NCBI GenBank assembly: GCA_932521035.1
Contig: OW051495.1
Span: forward strand, 7,192,001 to 7,256,000
DNA length: 64,000 nucleotides
Reading direction: 5' to 3'
DNA from: Oscheius dolichura
Lineage: Eukaryota; Nematoda; Chromadorea; Rhabditida; Rhabditidae
A program made the translations under genes and the position numbers. Below, one piece after another: positions 34,901-50,724 of the stretch. The notes beneath the pieces were generated by a model that made no database searches, was not told the DNA's origin, and saw only the letters and a program-made list of their open reading frames with translations. The number at the start of each line of letters is the position of its first letter. The stretch's first letter is position 1.

Positions 34901-37900
34901 TGAATCCGATCGACATTTACGATAGATAGTTCTTCCATTGTCGAGGAGCATGCCCGCCTACTGACATCATTTTCCATTGACCAGAAAATGATCTCCAAAA
35001 GGCCACCGCCTTCCCAGTGTTTCCCGTGGTTCTATCCAGAAAGTTGGTGAGTCTCGCCCGAGTGAGAAGTGTCTAGTGTTCTATTTCCAATGAAATTAGA
35101 CAATGGTCGCGTGGGATTTGGAAAAGATTTGTTTATTCATCTGGCGGAACTCTTTTTATTTACTCCCCTTCCTCGTTCCGATATTCCCCGGGTGGAAGAC
35201 AGAAGATCACGGCGATTGGCAGAGTTACCACGGCAGAGATTAATTAGTTACCGCTTGGAATTAGCCCTATTATCCCGAAGTACAGATGATATCTTATTAA
35301 GCTCGTCAGTTTCGGTTCAATTCCACCTGATTAACGTTGGGAACAACATGAGAAAGGATACTGATGTCAGTTATTACCTCAGCTGTCTGGCCATCTCTTT
35401 CTTTCGACCTCCTTAAAGTCTAACCCGCTGATTTCCAACCCAGAGATTACTTTCTCCTTTTTTGCACCCTCTCTCGAAACGATCCCTGCCCTCCCCCAAG
35501 TCATGTGGTTCTCCTGAAATCACGATAAGAGAATTGTTATTGTACGGGTCAAGAACCACCTCAAAGTTCTGTTTCCCCTCTCGGGTAGTCCCGTATCAAC
35601 AGACCCGATCTCTTGGTCTATTTTTAGAAAAGAGATGCCCCTTCAAGGAAATCCCTTATCTCACCGCCTTATGTCCTTCCTCTAGCCCTCTCTCCCCTTA
35701 TCTTCTACCCTCTACTTTCTATATTTATATTTACCAAACTCGACTGTTCTAATCCCGTTCTCTGTATTTTCCCTGCCATTTTTTGCTGCCTCTCTCCCGG
35801 TTGTGTGTACTTTTCGAGTAACATTTGCCCGCAACACAATCGGCACGAATCAATGCGTTGTATTCGTCAGCCAGACCGTCTGTTCTAGGGGCTATCATGC
35901 TGCTATTTGTTGTAATTTCCATTCCCCCTGCCCTCGTATCTCATAGTATCTTTTTTATCCGTTATACGGCCAATAAGTGTCGAGAAGAGAAGAAAGTGAC
36001 TGGGGATCCGGGTTTGACGGCAGGTTCTGCTCGTTTACTCAAGAGGTTCGAGCTTTTCTCCCCCGGTGATGAGCCCAATTTCTTACAAAATCAGTACGAC
36101 CGCTTTATTTTATCTAATTTATCTTCAAAGCTTCGTCTAAACTAGTTTAAAACGTAAGATCTCCTCCTTATTTAGTATCGAGACCATGCAGTACCCCCTG
36201 GCCGTTCTCTGTCTCCTGTGTTATTTTGCTCCGTCCTCCCCCAGACCGCGATCTGCCCAAGTGTCCTGAGTAATTAATAACCCCGTTCTCCTGGACCTGA
36301 TCACGTGGTCCCTCCCTCTGTCCCCGCAAGTTGATCCGTTTCATCGATTAGTGCGCTCCACCGGCTGTTATCAGTGACCCGGGTCCCCTACTTTTAGAAC
36401 AAGCTCGGCCACACAGCGGCCTTTCTAACGGATCAGCCTTTTGAAATTACGCGTTTGACGTCACCCGAAAGTACTCACTCTTCAAAAATAAAGTTTACTC
36501 TTTGAAGAAGGTCGACCACTCCTTCTGTTCAAGGGCAGTCCAATAAGTAGTCGAGCCACGAGGTGGCTACCGTTTCCTCATCTCTTGAACTTCCCCATCT
36601 CCTTCCAATTTTATAAAGCAGAGTCTAATGAACACGTTGCCCCGCAAAACAGAATTAATCGCGGTGGGGGCGCAGAACTTCTTGTTGTTGTCTGTCGCCC
36701 TTTAAAAGTTTCTAGTGAATAATCGGTTCGCTTACTCTCCCCTTTTCTTTCTCTTCGAGGTGTTCTGCAGTTCTGATAAGCATCCTGTCACTTTTGCTAC
36801 AATTGAGCCTCGTTCGTGCAATCTCTGCCGACCCTTGGACTATCCCAGTGTGGTCTGGTCAGCACAGTCTCTTTGCTGTACTGTTTCCATGACTCTCTTC
36901 CTTTCTTATCAGAAGCTCTTGCTGCATTAGATCCCGTTCCCTCTTCCAGACGGAGATCCGTATTTTGACTACCCGGGGAAGGCTGAATAGACTCCACACC
37001 TCATGGCTCTCCGTGCCTCTAGAGGGAATTTTTATGAACTGGGGCTAATTGCCGTCTGCTGACTCATGAGTGGTCCAATTCCTGGGAGAAGAGCGAGCAG
37101 CCGTCTCATCTCTTTTGGAATATAGAGTGGCAAATTTTGGGTGGTGGAAAAAGCGTCATCAAAAGGGACCGGTGATAAATTTGTACACGGTGTAAGATCG
37201 GTATGAAAAATTCACAAGTGCGCAAGTTCAAACGACTAAATACACCTGTCCCTATTTAGTCTGTTTCTTTACTTGTCGCGGTTACCTGTCCCCAATCGCG
37301 GTAGAGCACCACGTGACAGATCTTGGTGCGTTGTGCAATCTGTGGATCGCTATAGTCGATAAAAGGAGCTAAGCTCCGGAAATTGATAGCTGCTACCATG
37401 TTTGTCTAGTTCGTGTCTACTTGATCAACCTTGAATCTTTCCCACATTTCCCCTCCTTCATGGCTAGAATCTGTAAACAATCCTCCTGGTCACTTCCTTG
37501 AAATTATTCTTCTGACCCGTGACCTCTTCTTTAAAGCAGCCTGACGCCGTTGCCGGCAGTCCTTTTCGTCTCTTTCAAAAGGAGAGGCTGCCTCTTTCGT
37601 CTTTCGCATTTCCGATGAGGTGTGTGGATGTGACATGCGCACTCAGAAATGAATGAACTATGCCGCCATAATTAGCTGAGAAAAATCGCTTGAGCAAAGA
37701 ATATCGGGTTACTCAGGGTAGCTATGACGAGTTGAGATCGTTTTTTAGAGCCCAGAGGGGGTTTCCCGTCTTTTTCAAAATTCAGACACGGAAGAAGGGA
37801 GAAATAATTGCCAGACCAAGATGAGATGAACCATTAAAATTCCTAGAGTCCCCAATTTGTCTCCTTTTTGATCTCCCCAAATTGAATAGAGTCCCCTTCG

Positions 37901-39472
37901 TCCACCTTTCAGCCAAACCGCTCCCTTCCTGCCCTTTTCTCACATTCATCCATGTTGCCTCTCCCTCATTCCCTAGCATGTGATTTCCCTTTTCGGCCTA
38001 ATGGGAGCAACGGCGCCTTTTAAAGAGCGCCCTGCTCCTGTTCCTTGGCCTGCCCTCGTGTTGCCAAGTCTTCTTTTTTATTCTTCTTTTGAATATTTTA
38101 TTCCCTCCGGGAACTAGACTATCCACTAGCCGGGGTGAGTAACCCGAGTCAAACAGCTGTGACCACTCGATTAACCATCAAATTCTCAGAAAAATTAGAT
38201 TGCTCCATTCATTTATCCAGACTTTTTCATGTACGTTCTCTGAATCGGAAAGGAAACAGGCGGTCGATTTCCGTTCTGGGCGATCTTCCCCTTTAAACGA
38301 TGTACACTAACACGGTTTTAAGTTGGAAAACGGACCGCCATTTCCTCGTAGGCAGGAAGGGATTAGTCTCATTAGGAAGTGAGCCAGATAGGGATCAGAA
38401 GCACAGGGGAAGAGAGAGCGCACCGGCTACTGATTTCCTTTTTATTTACGCAGTTCCGTATTCTTTCGATGACCTTTATAAGCTCTATTTTCCATATTTC
38501 CTGCCACCTGTATAATATTTCTCGCCTCCCTCGCTGTCACATGGTATCTGTTCCATCATCTCTTCTCACTCTCACTACCTGTTCTTTGGCTCTTCCGTAG
38601 AGGTCCACTCCGTCTTTTTTCTCCCCCTTCCTGTTTCACAGTATTTGCCATGTAGAAGAAGTTTTAAACTTTGCACGTATTTCTTTGCAATAGTAGTAGT
38701 CTATTCTTTCGCCGATGAGTACTATATTTCAAGGTTTTCCGAAGAGAGGCCGCCCTCTCTCGATCTTTCCTCCGTCCTCGTGGTCAAAATCCATAAAAGT
38801 CAAATCAAGAAATATGACGACGCTTTGATAGAGAAGAAAATAAAATCCTTTTGGGTACAGCAAACAGGTTTTCATACAGTCACGCGGGGGCACCAGGAGG
38901 GTTTAATCTTCGCCAAGTATACCCCCACCCGTTTGGAATTTCGCGCGGACCGCATCCTCTGTGTACTTGACGCTCTTTGAGCTAGAGTACTATTAATAAC
39001 CACGAGGAGGATAACATTTTGATCCGAACTTCTAATGTAAGTCTAGTCCCTTTTCTCTTCTTGTTGTTCTGGTGCACAGTCAATCTCTAACCCGCACCCC
39101 ACGAGGGTGATGTTCACCTCTGGCAGGTGATTGAAAAAGGCCAGACAGCTGCAAATTCCGGACTGATTCGGTCAATTTTGACACATTTTGCGTTGCAAAG
39201 GGGAAGGGTGTCTAGGGGCAGCAGACAGGAAACGGTCTGATTAAAAGGGGCTACGATGGGTGGGTGGAAAGCGAAAGGCCTGAGTAAGTTGAGGGAAGAC
39301 GCGTCACCGTTGGGGGTCTCCTCGCTTGCTTTGATTATCGATTACCTCCGTGACCAATTGATCGTTTGATCTTTGCTCTGTCCCCCAGTCTACCCGGAGT
39401 TGTCCTCTAAAGAATTACTTTTGCAGGACGGAGTCCTTCCCCAACAAACGGCAGCGCCTCTCTGCGGCTGGT
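31964..39472. other. 7.5-kb gene-poor region upstream of the HNF4-like receptor
   Basis: No gene with recognisable domains or a coherent splice chain. The longest frames (155-160 codons at 32.9-33.6 kb, 111 codons at 38.65 kb) are low-complexity or lack ATG starts and family motifs. Several GATC-rich motifs recur: GATCGGACC and TAGTCCGATCCG near 33.94-33.97 kb, TTGATCGGATCTC at about 34.34 kb, ATCCGATCGAC at about 34.90 kb, and ATCACGTGGTCC-like sites near 34.28 and 36.30 kb. It may be cis-regulatory DNA or carry unrecognised noncoding RNA. Confidence 0.45.
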
Positions 39473-42297
<2,825 letters not shown>

Positions 42298-43072
42298 CCT
42301 CCTCTTCTCAGGTCCCGTAGTCTCGTTTTCTGTTAGCTGTTGTATCTGATTCGACTGTGATCTCCGCCATTTCTCATACCCCCATTCCCGAAGGATTCTG
42401 ATAAACGACGATATCTATACATAATGCAGGGACATTGCGAGTATTCTCTACTTTTATCGTATTGTACTCTCTCTCTCTATTGTGATCATTTACTCTCTCT
42501 CTCTCTCAGCAGAACAGCCTCATCAAAACTTAACATACTCAACTATGTTTTATATAGTATAAATAAACTGTTTTATTATCTATGTTCTCCTCGTGTTATC
42601 CACAAAAAAATTAGCAGTGAGCCAGTGAGCCACATATGGGACTGAGGACGGGGCAGCAATCAGTACAGAAGTTTCTATAATTTGTTGGCGGTCTCTTGAG
42701 ATCTTTCTTGGGTTTCTTTGAGAGCCTGGACGTGAAATTCGGACGCTCAAAACCTGTAGTAGTAGAGCCATGAGATTAGCCAATTTTTAAGATTTTCCAA
42801 TTCCGGGTCCCAAACATCCCATGGGCGGCTGTTAGTTTACTCTTCTGCTACTTCTACTGACAACAGAGGTTGCTAGAGTCATCTTCAATTAATCTTGAAC
42901 GCTACGGACACTACACCGTCTGCCACCTGGACATAACACAATTGTCATAGCTACTAGGACTGATGTGCACAGAAGGTAACACCCCAAATCTGATGAGCAG
43001 TGATATCTGCAGGATGAGGAGGACTCGTCACATTGTGATCTGACCATGATTTAACGAAATAAAATTTGTAAA

Positions 43073-43127
43073 TTGTAGGGAATGGGCCCCTTTATGCTTC
43101 CTTGTGTTGTAGGGAATGGGCCCCTTT
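43073..43127. repeat. Two direct copies of a 21-bp unit
   Basis: TTGTAGGGAATGGGCCCCTTT occurs at 43073-43093 and again at 43107-43127, a 34-bp period, with TTCCTTGTG-like sequence after each. It is a short tandem duplication with a GGGCCC palindrome in the unit. Confidence 0.85.
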
Positions 43128-44556
43128 CCTTGTGGCTTTAAAGAGCACAGATGTTTTCTATGCGGAAGGACGGCTTTAGACGTGTTCCATAAGTGACAAC
43201 GTCCAGTTACGCGACTCCAAACACAGCTGACCAAACAGAGTTGTATTCCTTCAATGATCCCACTTGGCAACCTCTGGCTCTATTTGCCGTGGGGTTTTAT
43301 CAGTTCGGTCAGTAATGTTGTCTAGGCTGGGGTTATCTTCGGGGAAGACGGGGGCAGACTTGCTGATCCCGTGTTTCTTTATCATTCCTCGACATAGCCA
43401 AAGAACTCACCTTTGCAGCTTTTAAAGCACCTATTCATTGTCTCGAGATATCCGCAAGAGGAAAACTATGAATAGCCAAAAACAAACGGACTATGTTATT
43501 GGTCCGTGTTCACACACTCTCTCCCCACTTCCCTGTTCTCTCTGCCCCCTGAGATCAATCGATTATGGCAGACGTTTCAGCACTGCTTTCACATCGAGCC
43601 AGCGGTCAACTTGTGTACTTTTTGGCTAGTTCAGTTTCGGTAGACACTGGCATTTCTCTCTCGTCTAACTGTGGTCACCCGTCGTCGCTTATCTAATCTG
43701 CCACCATGTGCGCGAACCTTCTTTACTGGATCTGTCGGATTTCTCCTGAAATTAGATAAGAGAGATATCTATTTGTTCCTGCTAGAGTATGTCAATATGT
43801 CGGCTCTCTTCTTGTTAGAGAGAAAACTCACAGGACTTTATACTACGGGACGAGATGTTCTTTTAGTGGCGACGGTAAATAGACCCACACATTTGCCGTC
43901 TACTGTTTCAGAGATCAAATTAGGCGGATCTATTTGAGACTACCCGGTGGCCACTTACAGTACTCCCTCTGCTCTCGGGAGGATCTCGTTTTAGTCTTCC
44001 TTCCACATTTTCGAAGATTTTCCTCTTTCGATAACTCTTGTCCGAGACAATATTGGCCAGATAAGCCGTTTTTTGGAGCAGATTCTTGGACTTCCCTGGC
44101 ATCAGCCCACCCTCCGAAACACTCTAGGGAAAGGGTTTTGTACTCAAAAACCATAGTACTTGACCTTCCGGCGGTACAATCTGTTGTTTTACATGGCCAC
44201 CTGCTTTTTAATAGTCGAACGACTCATCTGTTTCGGTCTCTGGTCTCTCTTATTATTATAGTTAGGGTACATCAATCAACTCGACCGAACACTTGTTTCC
44301 TCTCTGTACCCAGCCAGTAGTCTTCCTCCTCCGTGTCCCGCCTGTTCATTGCTCTCTTATCACCCGAAAACTACCCAGCTTCCCCCTACCGGCTCCAGCT
44401 AGACAACTAATAAGACAACGGTAGGAAGGTACGTTTTGTGTTGACCGGGAGGAAGTTGATTGAGATCAACACGTGACTTCGGTGGTCGTTATCGTTTTTT
44501 TTCCGCCTCCTCGGCTTTTACTTTATTACGTCTCTCTGCGGGGATCATAAACTTCG

Positions 44557-44578
44557 ATCTCTCTCTCTCTCTCTCTTT
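44557..44578. repeat. CT microsatellite
   Basis: About ten consecutive CT units in a pyrimidine-rich stretch. Confidence 0.8.
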
Positions 44579-46383
44579 CCCTGCGCCCAACCATTTCTCA
44601 GAAAACAACAACACCGGGGGTTTTTGCTCCTTTTCCTTTCCATTGGGAACTGAAACCAGGGAGTTCTCTCTGTGTTTTATCAGCTATTTACAGTTCAGAA
44701 GGAAAGATATTTTCCGGGCATATTCCGCGTGATACTGTCTATTTTTTTCCCGTTTCCTTCTTCTTCGAGACCAGTTTCCCCTCTATTTCTGTACTCTTTC
44801 CCCTTTTCCTTGAGAACTATTGCCCTTTTTGTCCCATCAATCGAATTAATTGAACTCTGTGCCCAGTCTCGCCCGCTTGACCGGACAATTCCGCCTTTCC
44901 CATCCCCTCATCTCCCTTCTGAAACCATTGGGAACAAACACTCAACACGGCGTCATAATCTCCCGCTCCAACGCGTCTCCCCTCTCCTTGTTGTTAATAT
45001 GGATATCGAGCATTTGCCGGGACTAATTTCATCTGCAGCTGTCTACTGTTCTCGTTCATTATCGCCTTACTTCTCTCCTCGAAGTTGCTATTTATAAGAC
45101 GGCGACTGGTGTTCCCCTTCCCCTGCCCTCTCCCCCGTCTCCAGTTCAACATGATTAATGTCTCCGGCCAGGTGCGGATAGGTTAGTCATCTGTTCTGGC
45201 ATCATCTGATCGATCAGACGGGAAATCCCCCTCTCTTTTCCACTGTTCCCCGTTCGATGGCCTCTCTTCTTCCACTATTGACTTCCCAATAGGCAACAAT
45301 TACCTCGTCAGTTATTTATATCCCCTCTCTCCGCATATTAATATTCCCATGCTACTGGTCACTCCTTGGGAAGAGATCAGCCAAAGGAGCAATTTAATCA
45401 AATTGGAAGGAACAAAGTATTTCTCTCAAGAAAAAGACGGCTACATTTTACAGATCCAGTGGTAATCCAGCTCTCTTTAGACCTCTCCTCGGCGATCCTC
45501 AATGAGGTAGAGATAATCATCCGCCTTCCTCTCCTAATCATTCTGATATCATTATCCCCCTCCTGTATATAAAAACAACCAGCTTTGTCTATCCCTGTGA
45601 CCAACAAAACACACCTGGTGTACTCTTTCTCTACCCTTCTATTTTTTGCCATCCAGCTTCGTGTCTGCTCGCCATTTTCTATTATTCCACCTGTATCAAC
45701 AGCCGGCCTCTTTTAGAGTCCCATTTGCACGTTTTTTCTCTCTCCTGATGATGAAAACTAAGAGGCGATTCTCTGCAGTAAATAATGGAGCGGAGGTCAT
45801 GAAATTAGCCGCAATTACTGAATTGTTCATCCCATTACTCTCTCTTCCCTAAGTGTAGTTGTCCCGCGTTTTGTACTGGTAGTCACGATCAGTTCATTGT
45901 CTCAAAGATGCGGAAGCACTTCCCCGCTTTTTCCCCGTCTGGCTTCCCTTATTTCCTTCCATCTGGTCATCTGTACTTGTTGTCAGTCGGAACGGATAGG
46001 AAATCCCCACGTGATCCGATGTTTTGATCGGATCTCCCTCCAAAAATCCCTGTCCCTGTTTATTGTTGCTCTCTCGGTGGCTACTCATCTCTCGTCTAGC
46101 CACCCTGTCCCTTCTTTTCACCCCAAAATGCTCCCTTTTGTCCCCCGGTTGAATCAATGCCTTTTTTGTCCCCCGATCCCCTGTAAACAGCCCCCTTTTT
46201 CTACATTTCCCTCCTGCCCCCATTATATCCGCCGTGAGTTGGGTTGCCACGTATAATCCGCCCTGTCAGAGGGAGATTATCTGGCCCCGTCCTCTTTCCT
46301 CTGGCCAAATCCATATCCGGTTTTTTCGACCTTCTCTCGTTACTCTTCCATTTCCTGGACGGGAGTATAGGTAGATATTTCAG

Positions 46384-48030
46384 ATGACTGAAGAAGTCTG
46401 TGTTCGGCTGGCAGCCATCCCGGTCAGCAGGCAACCGCCACCAGGGGACTATGAGATGGCCTTCTCCGAGAACAATCCCTCGCTAACTTTCAAAGACAGA
46501 ACTAACGATTCCAGCCAACTCAAGGTACAGTATCTTTTGATCTTTTTAATGAAATAATCAGGATGTCTTCTCCAAATTCGACTCTTCCAAGCCAATATCC
46601 AAAGAAATCCTCAGCCGGGCGCGATTCCTCTGTGCCAAGTATCTCGGCGGCGCATGGACGCGTGTTTCTCTTCAAGAGTTTGGGCTCAAAGCAATTACGT
46701 GAGTATTTTCTCATTTTCTCTTATTCTGCTTCATCTATAGGGGTGGAATGTCGAATCTTCTCTTCCTCGTGCAATTGCCTGACCATCAGGATAGTCTGGG
46801 AGCAGAGCCGAGAAGCGCCCTGTTACGAATTCACTGCCAAGCAGATTTGGATCAGCTTCTCTCCGAATCCGTTGTTTTCACTCTTCTTTCTGGTACTAAA
46901 GCCTGGCTATTCTTCAAGTCTTTCTCTATTTTAGAAAGGAATCTTGGCCCTCGCCTGTTGGGAGTCTTTCCCGGTGGCCGATTCGAACAGTTTATCCCCA
47001 GTCGAGCACTTCTCTGCCAAGAGATCAGTCAGCCCAGGTGAGGACTGCCCTTTTTATTGAAAAGGGATAAAAAGTTCAGATTCTCCCGGTTGATTGCCCC
47101 GATGTTGGCCAGAATTCACACATTGGATGTGCCGGTGACGAAGGATGCCGAAGTGATGACCTTTATGCGCCAGTGGCTGGATAAGTTCAGACGGACCGCC
47201 GGGGCCAAGAAGCCCATCCACATCCACTGTACACAAGCCAAGGTCGATCCCAGTGAGGTAATCCAGAAATTACATACTTTATAAAGAAGAGTACTTACAG
47301 TATCCCGCCACGATAAATGTGGACGACCTGGACAAGGAGTTGGACTTTGTCGAGCACTTCCTGAAGAACAGTCAGAGTCCCGTGGTCTTCTCTCACAATG
47401 ATCTCCAGGAGGGAAACATCCTCCTTTTTGAGGGATACGATGTCAAGGAAGATGGAACCGTTTGGAACGAGGCCGGGCCGTCGGATGTCAAGGAACCGCT
47501 GACCCTGATCGACTTCGAATACTGTAATTACAACTACAGGTTCGTTTATCTGATAACCAAAGGAAACAGGAGGTTACAGAGGATTCGACCTGGGAAATCA
47601 TTTCTGCGAGTATGGCTACGACTACAATTGTGACGAGGCGCCTTACTACAAAATCCACCAGGATAAATTCGGCGTGGTTGAGGAGAGAGAAATCTTCTGC
47701 CAAGCCTATATGGAAGAAGTCTACAGAGTGCGTTCCTCTCCCTCTCCAACCAACAAATACTCAATTTAGATGAAGAGGCTCGGAGATAACCCTCATTTCC
47801 CATCGGATCTCATCACCGGCAACAAAAAAACAGATCTGGAGAAGCTGATCCAGGAGTCGATTCTGTTCATGCCAATTTCGAATATCTTCTGGACGTGTTG
47901 GGCCCTTCTCAACGCGGAGGACGCCGTAATCGCCTTCGACTACAGTTCCTATGCTCGGGATCGGCTGGCCCTCTATTATAAACAGAAAAAACAACTGGAG
48001 ATCTTTTTGAAACAACACAGCAAACAGTGA
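46384..48030 (+). CDS. Choline/ethanolamine kinase, paralogue 1
   Basis: Cytosolic kinase that phosphorylates choline or ethanolamine with ATP, the first step of the Kennedy pathway. It starts MTEEVCVRLAAIPVS directly after an acceptor-like ATTTCAG, as in a trans-spliced message. LCAKYLGGAWTRV is followed by the nucleotide-loop region GGMSNLLFLVQLP, then GVFPGGRFEQFIPSR. The catalytic Brenner motif is SHNDLQEGNIL (about 47.39-47.43 kb), and the metal-binding motif is [20 protein letters not shown], split by an intron. The C-terminal half reads DNPHFPSDLI, MPISNIFWTCWAL and YARDRLALYYKQKKQLEIF. All core motifs are present, so it should be active. It is followed by a tandem paralogue 0.7 kb downstream. 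Confidence 0.92.
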
Positions 48031-48721
48031 TCTTCTACCTTTGTTTTAATGTCATAATTACTGTACTTGTTATATTTTGACGACACACAACAACAACGAC
48101 GAAGCATTCCCCTGTGAACAACGAGATTTACGATAATAAAGAGAATTTTATTTATTCCTTTTTTGTTGGGCTTTTAGGGGATCGAAATGTTTTTGCATCC
48201 CCGGATAGTTCCTTTAGGAATAGATCTCTCTCTCGACAAATTAATCGTCAACATTTTGGCAGTTTCGATACCCGATCGCCGAGGAATGCCGTTGGATTGT
48301 GCCTCCCTTATAGGCGAGATCGCTTGTTTCGGACACGCGGCGCCGCCCAAATCCTATCAATTAAATTCCCTTCCTCTTTACATGGCACATGACAAGATAA
48401 CAAGCAAGAGTGACGTAGCGGAAAAACTAACGTGCAATTAGTTCTTCGGGATATCTACAGTATTACAGTAGCGGGATTCTTTTTCAATACAGGTTATCGG
48501 CTTCCACGTAGAACGTTCACCTACAGAGGGACCAACTTAAAAAGTACAGCAAGAAATACAACAGGGCAATATGTTGCCGAAAGGAGCGTGAATGATATAT
48601 GGCCGGCACCCGTGCCCCCGATGTCTGTACAACGTACAAAAGAACCCAGGTTAACCGGCCGCGTAACAGGTTATTGCGGACGGAACCGACTTCGAAAGGT
48701 TGTTTCTGTCTGTCCGTACTA
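48031..48721. other. Spacer between the two choline kinase genes
   Basis: Holds the 3' end of the first kinase gene (AATAAA near 48.13 kb) and the promoter of the second. No further gene is visible. Confidence 0.5.
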
Positions 48722-50273
48722 ATGGCTGACTCGCCCACTACCCCAAAGGACTTGAAGGTAAGGCTCCCTATACTTTACCTACCATTGTTTCAGACCCTCT
48801 TCTCACAGTTTAGTACTTGTCGAACTGCTCGGTCTGAAGCGCTAGATAAGGCTGCCGGTATCCTAGCCGACTATCTTGGAGGAGCTTGGACCGATGTTAC
48901 CAGTGATCAGCTCGCTTTGAGACCTGTATCGTATGAATCATCTTGTTCTTCAAAATTGAGAAACATTCCAGAGGAGGACTGTATAATCAGTTATTCCTGG
49001 CAAGACTCCCCAATGGACTGGCCCCTACTGGGAATGAGCCTGCCTGTGTTCTCATTCGGATCCAATCAGAGACCGATTATAATGTTCTCCACAATGAGAA
49101 TCTCATCTTCCACATACTCTCTGGTATGGTCTTTTATTTTCATGTTATTGAGATTTGATAGAAAGAGGTGTCTCTCCTCGCCTGTATGGAGTGCTTCATG
49201 GGGTTCGTCTGGAGCAATTCATCCCCAGCCGCCATCTTCTGTATACTGAAATCATTCAGCCCAAGTAAGGTGATTCTTCAGCATGTTTTTGATATAAATA
49301 CATCAGATATACCCGATTGAACGGGAAGAAGTTGGTCCATTTCCACGGACTCGAAGTTCCGATCATCAAGCGTCCCGTCTTCATGGCTCAAGCCAAGGGG
49401 TGGATCGAGAAAATGAGGGAGAAGGGTGACACAGTCAAGCTCTACGCTACTGAAGCTAAATTGGAACCTGGAGATGTAACTTTTATGTTTTTATGGCCAA
49501 ACGTTGTCTTTGCAGTTTCCTGAAACCATTACAGTCGATGACTTCCTGCAAGAATACGAATTTGTAGAGGAATTCATGAGAAAGTCGAGCAGTCCCGTTG
49601 TTTTCTGCCATAATGATCTTTGGGTATGTCTGAATTTCTCTTGGGGTTAAAATTTCTCTAGGAAAGGAATATTTTGCTTCGGGATGGTTGTGTAGTCAAC
49701 GAGGACGGCACCTCTTCCCATCCTGACCCTATGGTCTTTGTTGACTACGAGTGCTGCGGCTACAACTACCGGCAAGTCTTTCCCTTTCGCCCTCTTCAAA
49801 GTAAATTTCAGGGGATTCGACCTGGGACAGTATTTCTGTGCTATGGCCATGGATCTCGACACCGACAAGCCGTACATCTTCCACATGGACCTATTCGAGA
49901 ACCGGGAGTTGCGAGAAGTCTTTATCAATGCCTATCTAGACGAGGCTTACAAGGTCTGACCAGACCTACCTCTGTCAAAAGTAACACCCCCTTTCAGCTG
50001 AAGGATCAGACCAATTTCTCTCGGGATCTTGTCACCGACAATCGGGAAGAAGACTACAAGCGACTGATGGAGGAGACCTACAGTTTCATGCCAGCTGCCA
50101 ACTTCTGGTACGGGGCATGGACTATCTACTACGCGGGGGTACGGGTGGAGTCGAATGAGGAGGAGAAGAAGAACTTTGACTACGCGGCATATGGACGGGA
50201 CAGACTGGTCATGTACTACAAACAGAAGAAATACATGGAGGAATACTTGAGGAAGTTGGAGGGTGGAAAGTGA
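48722..50273 (+). CDS. Choline/ethanolamine kinase, paralogue 2
   Basis: Same family and layout as the upstream gene. It starts MADSPTTPKDLK, then LADYLGGAWTDV. The donor after LRPVS (about 48.93 kb) joins in frame to GGLYNQLFLARLPN, matching the GGMSNLLFLVQLP of paralogue 1. Then GVLHGVRLEQFIPSR, the catalytic motif CHNDLWEGNILL (about 49.61-49.68 kb, intron inside), [20 protein letters not shown], and the tail MPAANFWYGAWTIYY with AYGRDRLVMYYKQKKYMEEY. It differs from paralogue 1 in the Met/Gly loop (GGLYN for GGMSN), so substrate preference may differ. Conserved catalytic Asp residues suggest activity. Confidence 0.92.
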
Positions 50274-50724
50274 TTTGTGACTCTTTGTTCAATGGGATAA
50301 ATTTATGCAATTTCAAGCTTTTTGGTTACAGTACAAATCGTTAACTTTGGAAATCGCCAAAGATCCCTCTAAAAACCTCTTTCCCACCTTGTTATTCGAC
50401 GGCTTTTTCCCTCCTGACGTCGACAAATTAACCGTCGCTACAGGAAATTGTTGGGAATGTTGCCATGTGGTCATTGGTCAAGAACAGAACGAGATCTTGT
50501 CTATTTTATAGACTTCACAGAAAAAACAACAAAAATATTAGAATCGATTGGAATATGGCAATGAAATCCATAGGAGATCTTCGAAGACATTTAAGAAACT
50601 GGGCACTCCAACCTGGAAATAATACCGATAGGGAGAGGATAGAGAGGGGATTCACCTCGTTCTCATCCCAGCCTAACAAGTGGGTAAGGTGTTTCCGTAT
50701 TTTGGAAATAAACTGGAAATAAAC
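50274..50724. other. Convergent intergenic spacer
   Basis: Lies between the 3' ends of the second choline kinase (+) and the Hint protein gene (-). Small frames at 50.3-50.7 kb show no motif. Confidence 0.5.

Larger units (their letters stand above)
42298..46383. other. 4.1-kb gene-poor region
   Basis: No convincing gene. It contains CT-rich simple sequence (42.46-42.51 kb and 44.56-44.58 kb), a 21-bp direct repeat (43073-43127) and a GATCGGATC-type pair around 46.01-46.03 kb. The remaining frames are short and unsupported. Confidence 0.45.

Noticed and set aside
38645-38980. 111-codon frame with a possible signal-like start
   Set aside because: It has no true ATG at its beginning, no splice partner and no recognisable motif.
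48599-48721. Upstream extension of choline kinase 2 from an ATG at 48599
   Set aside because: The extension reads as non-family sequence. The family-like start MADSPTTPKDLK at 48722 gives a normal N-terminus.
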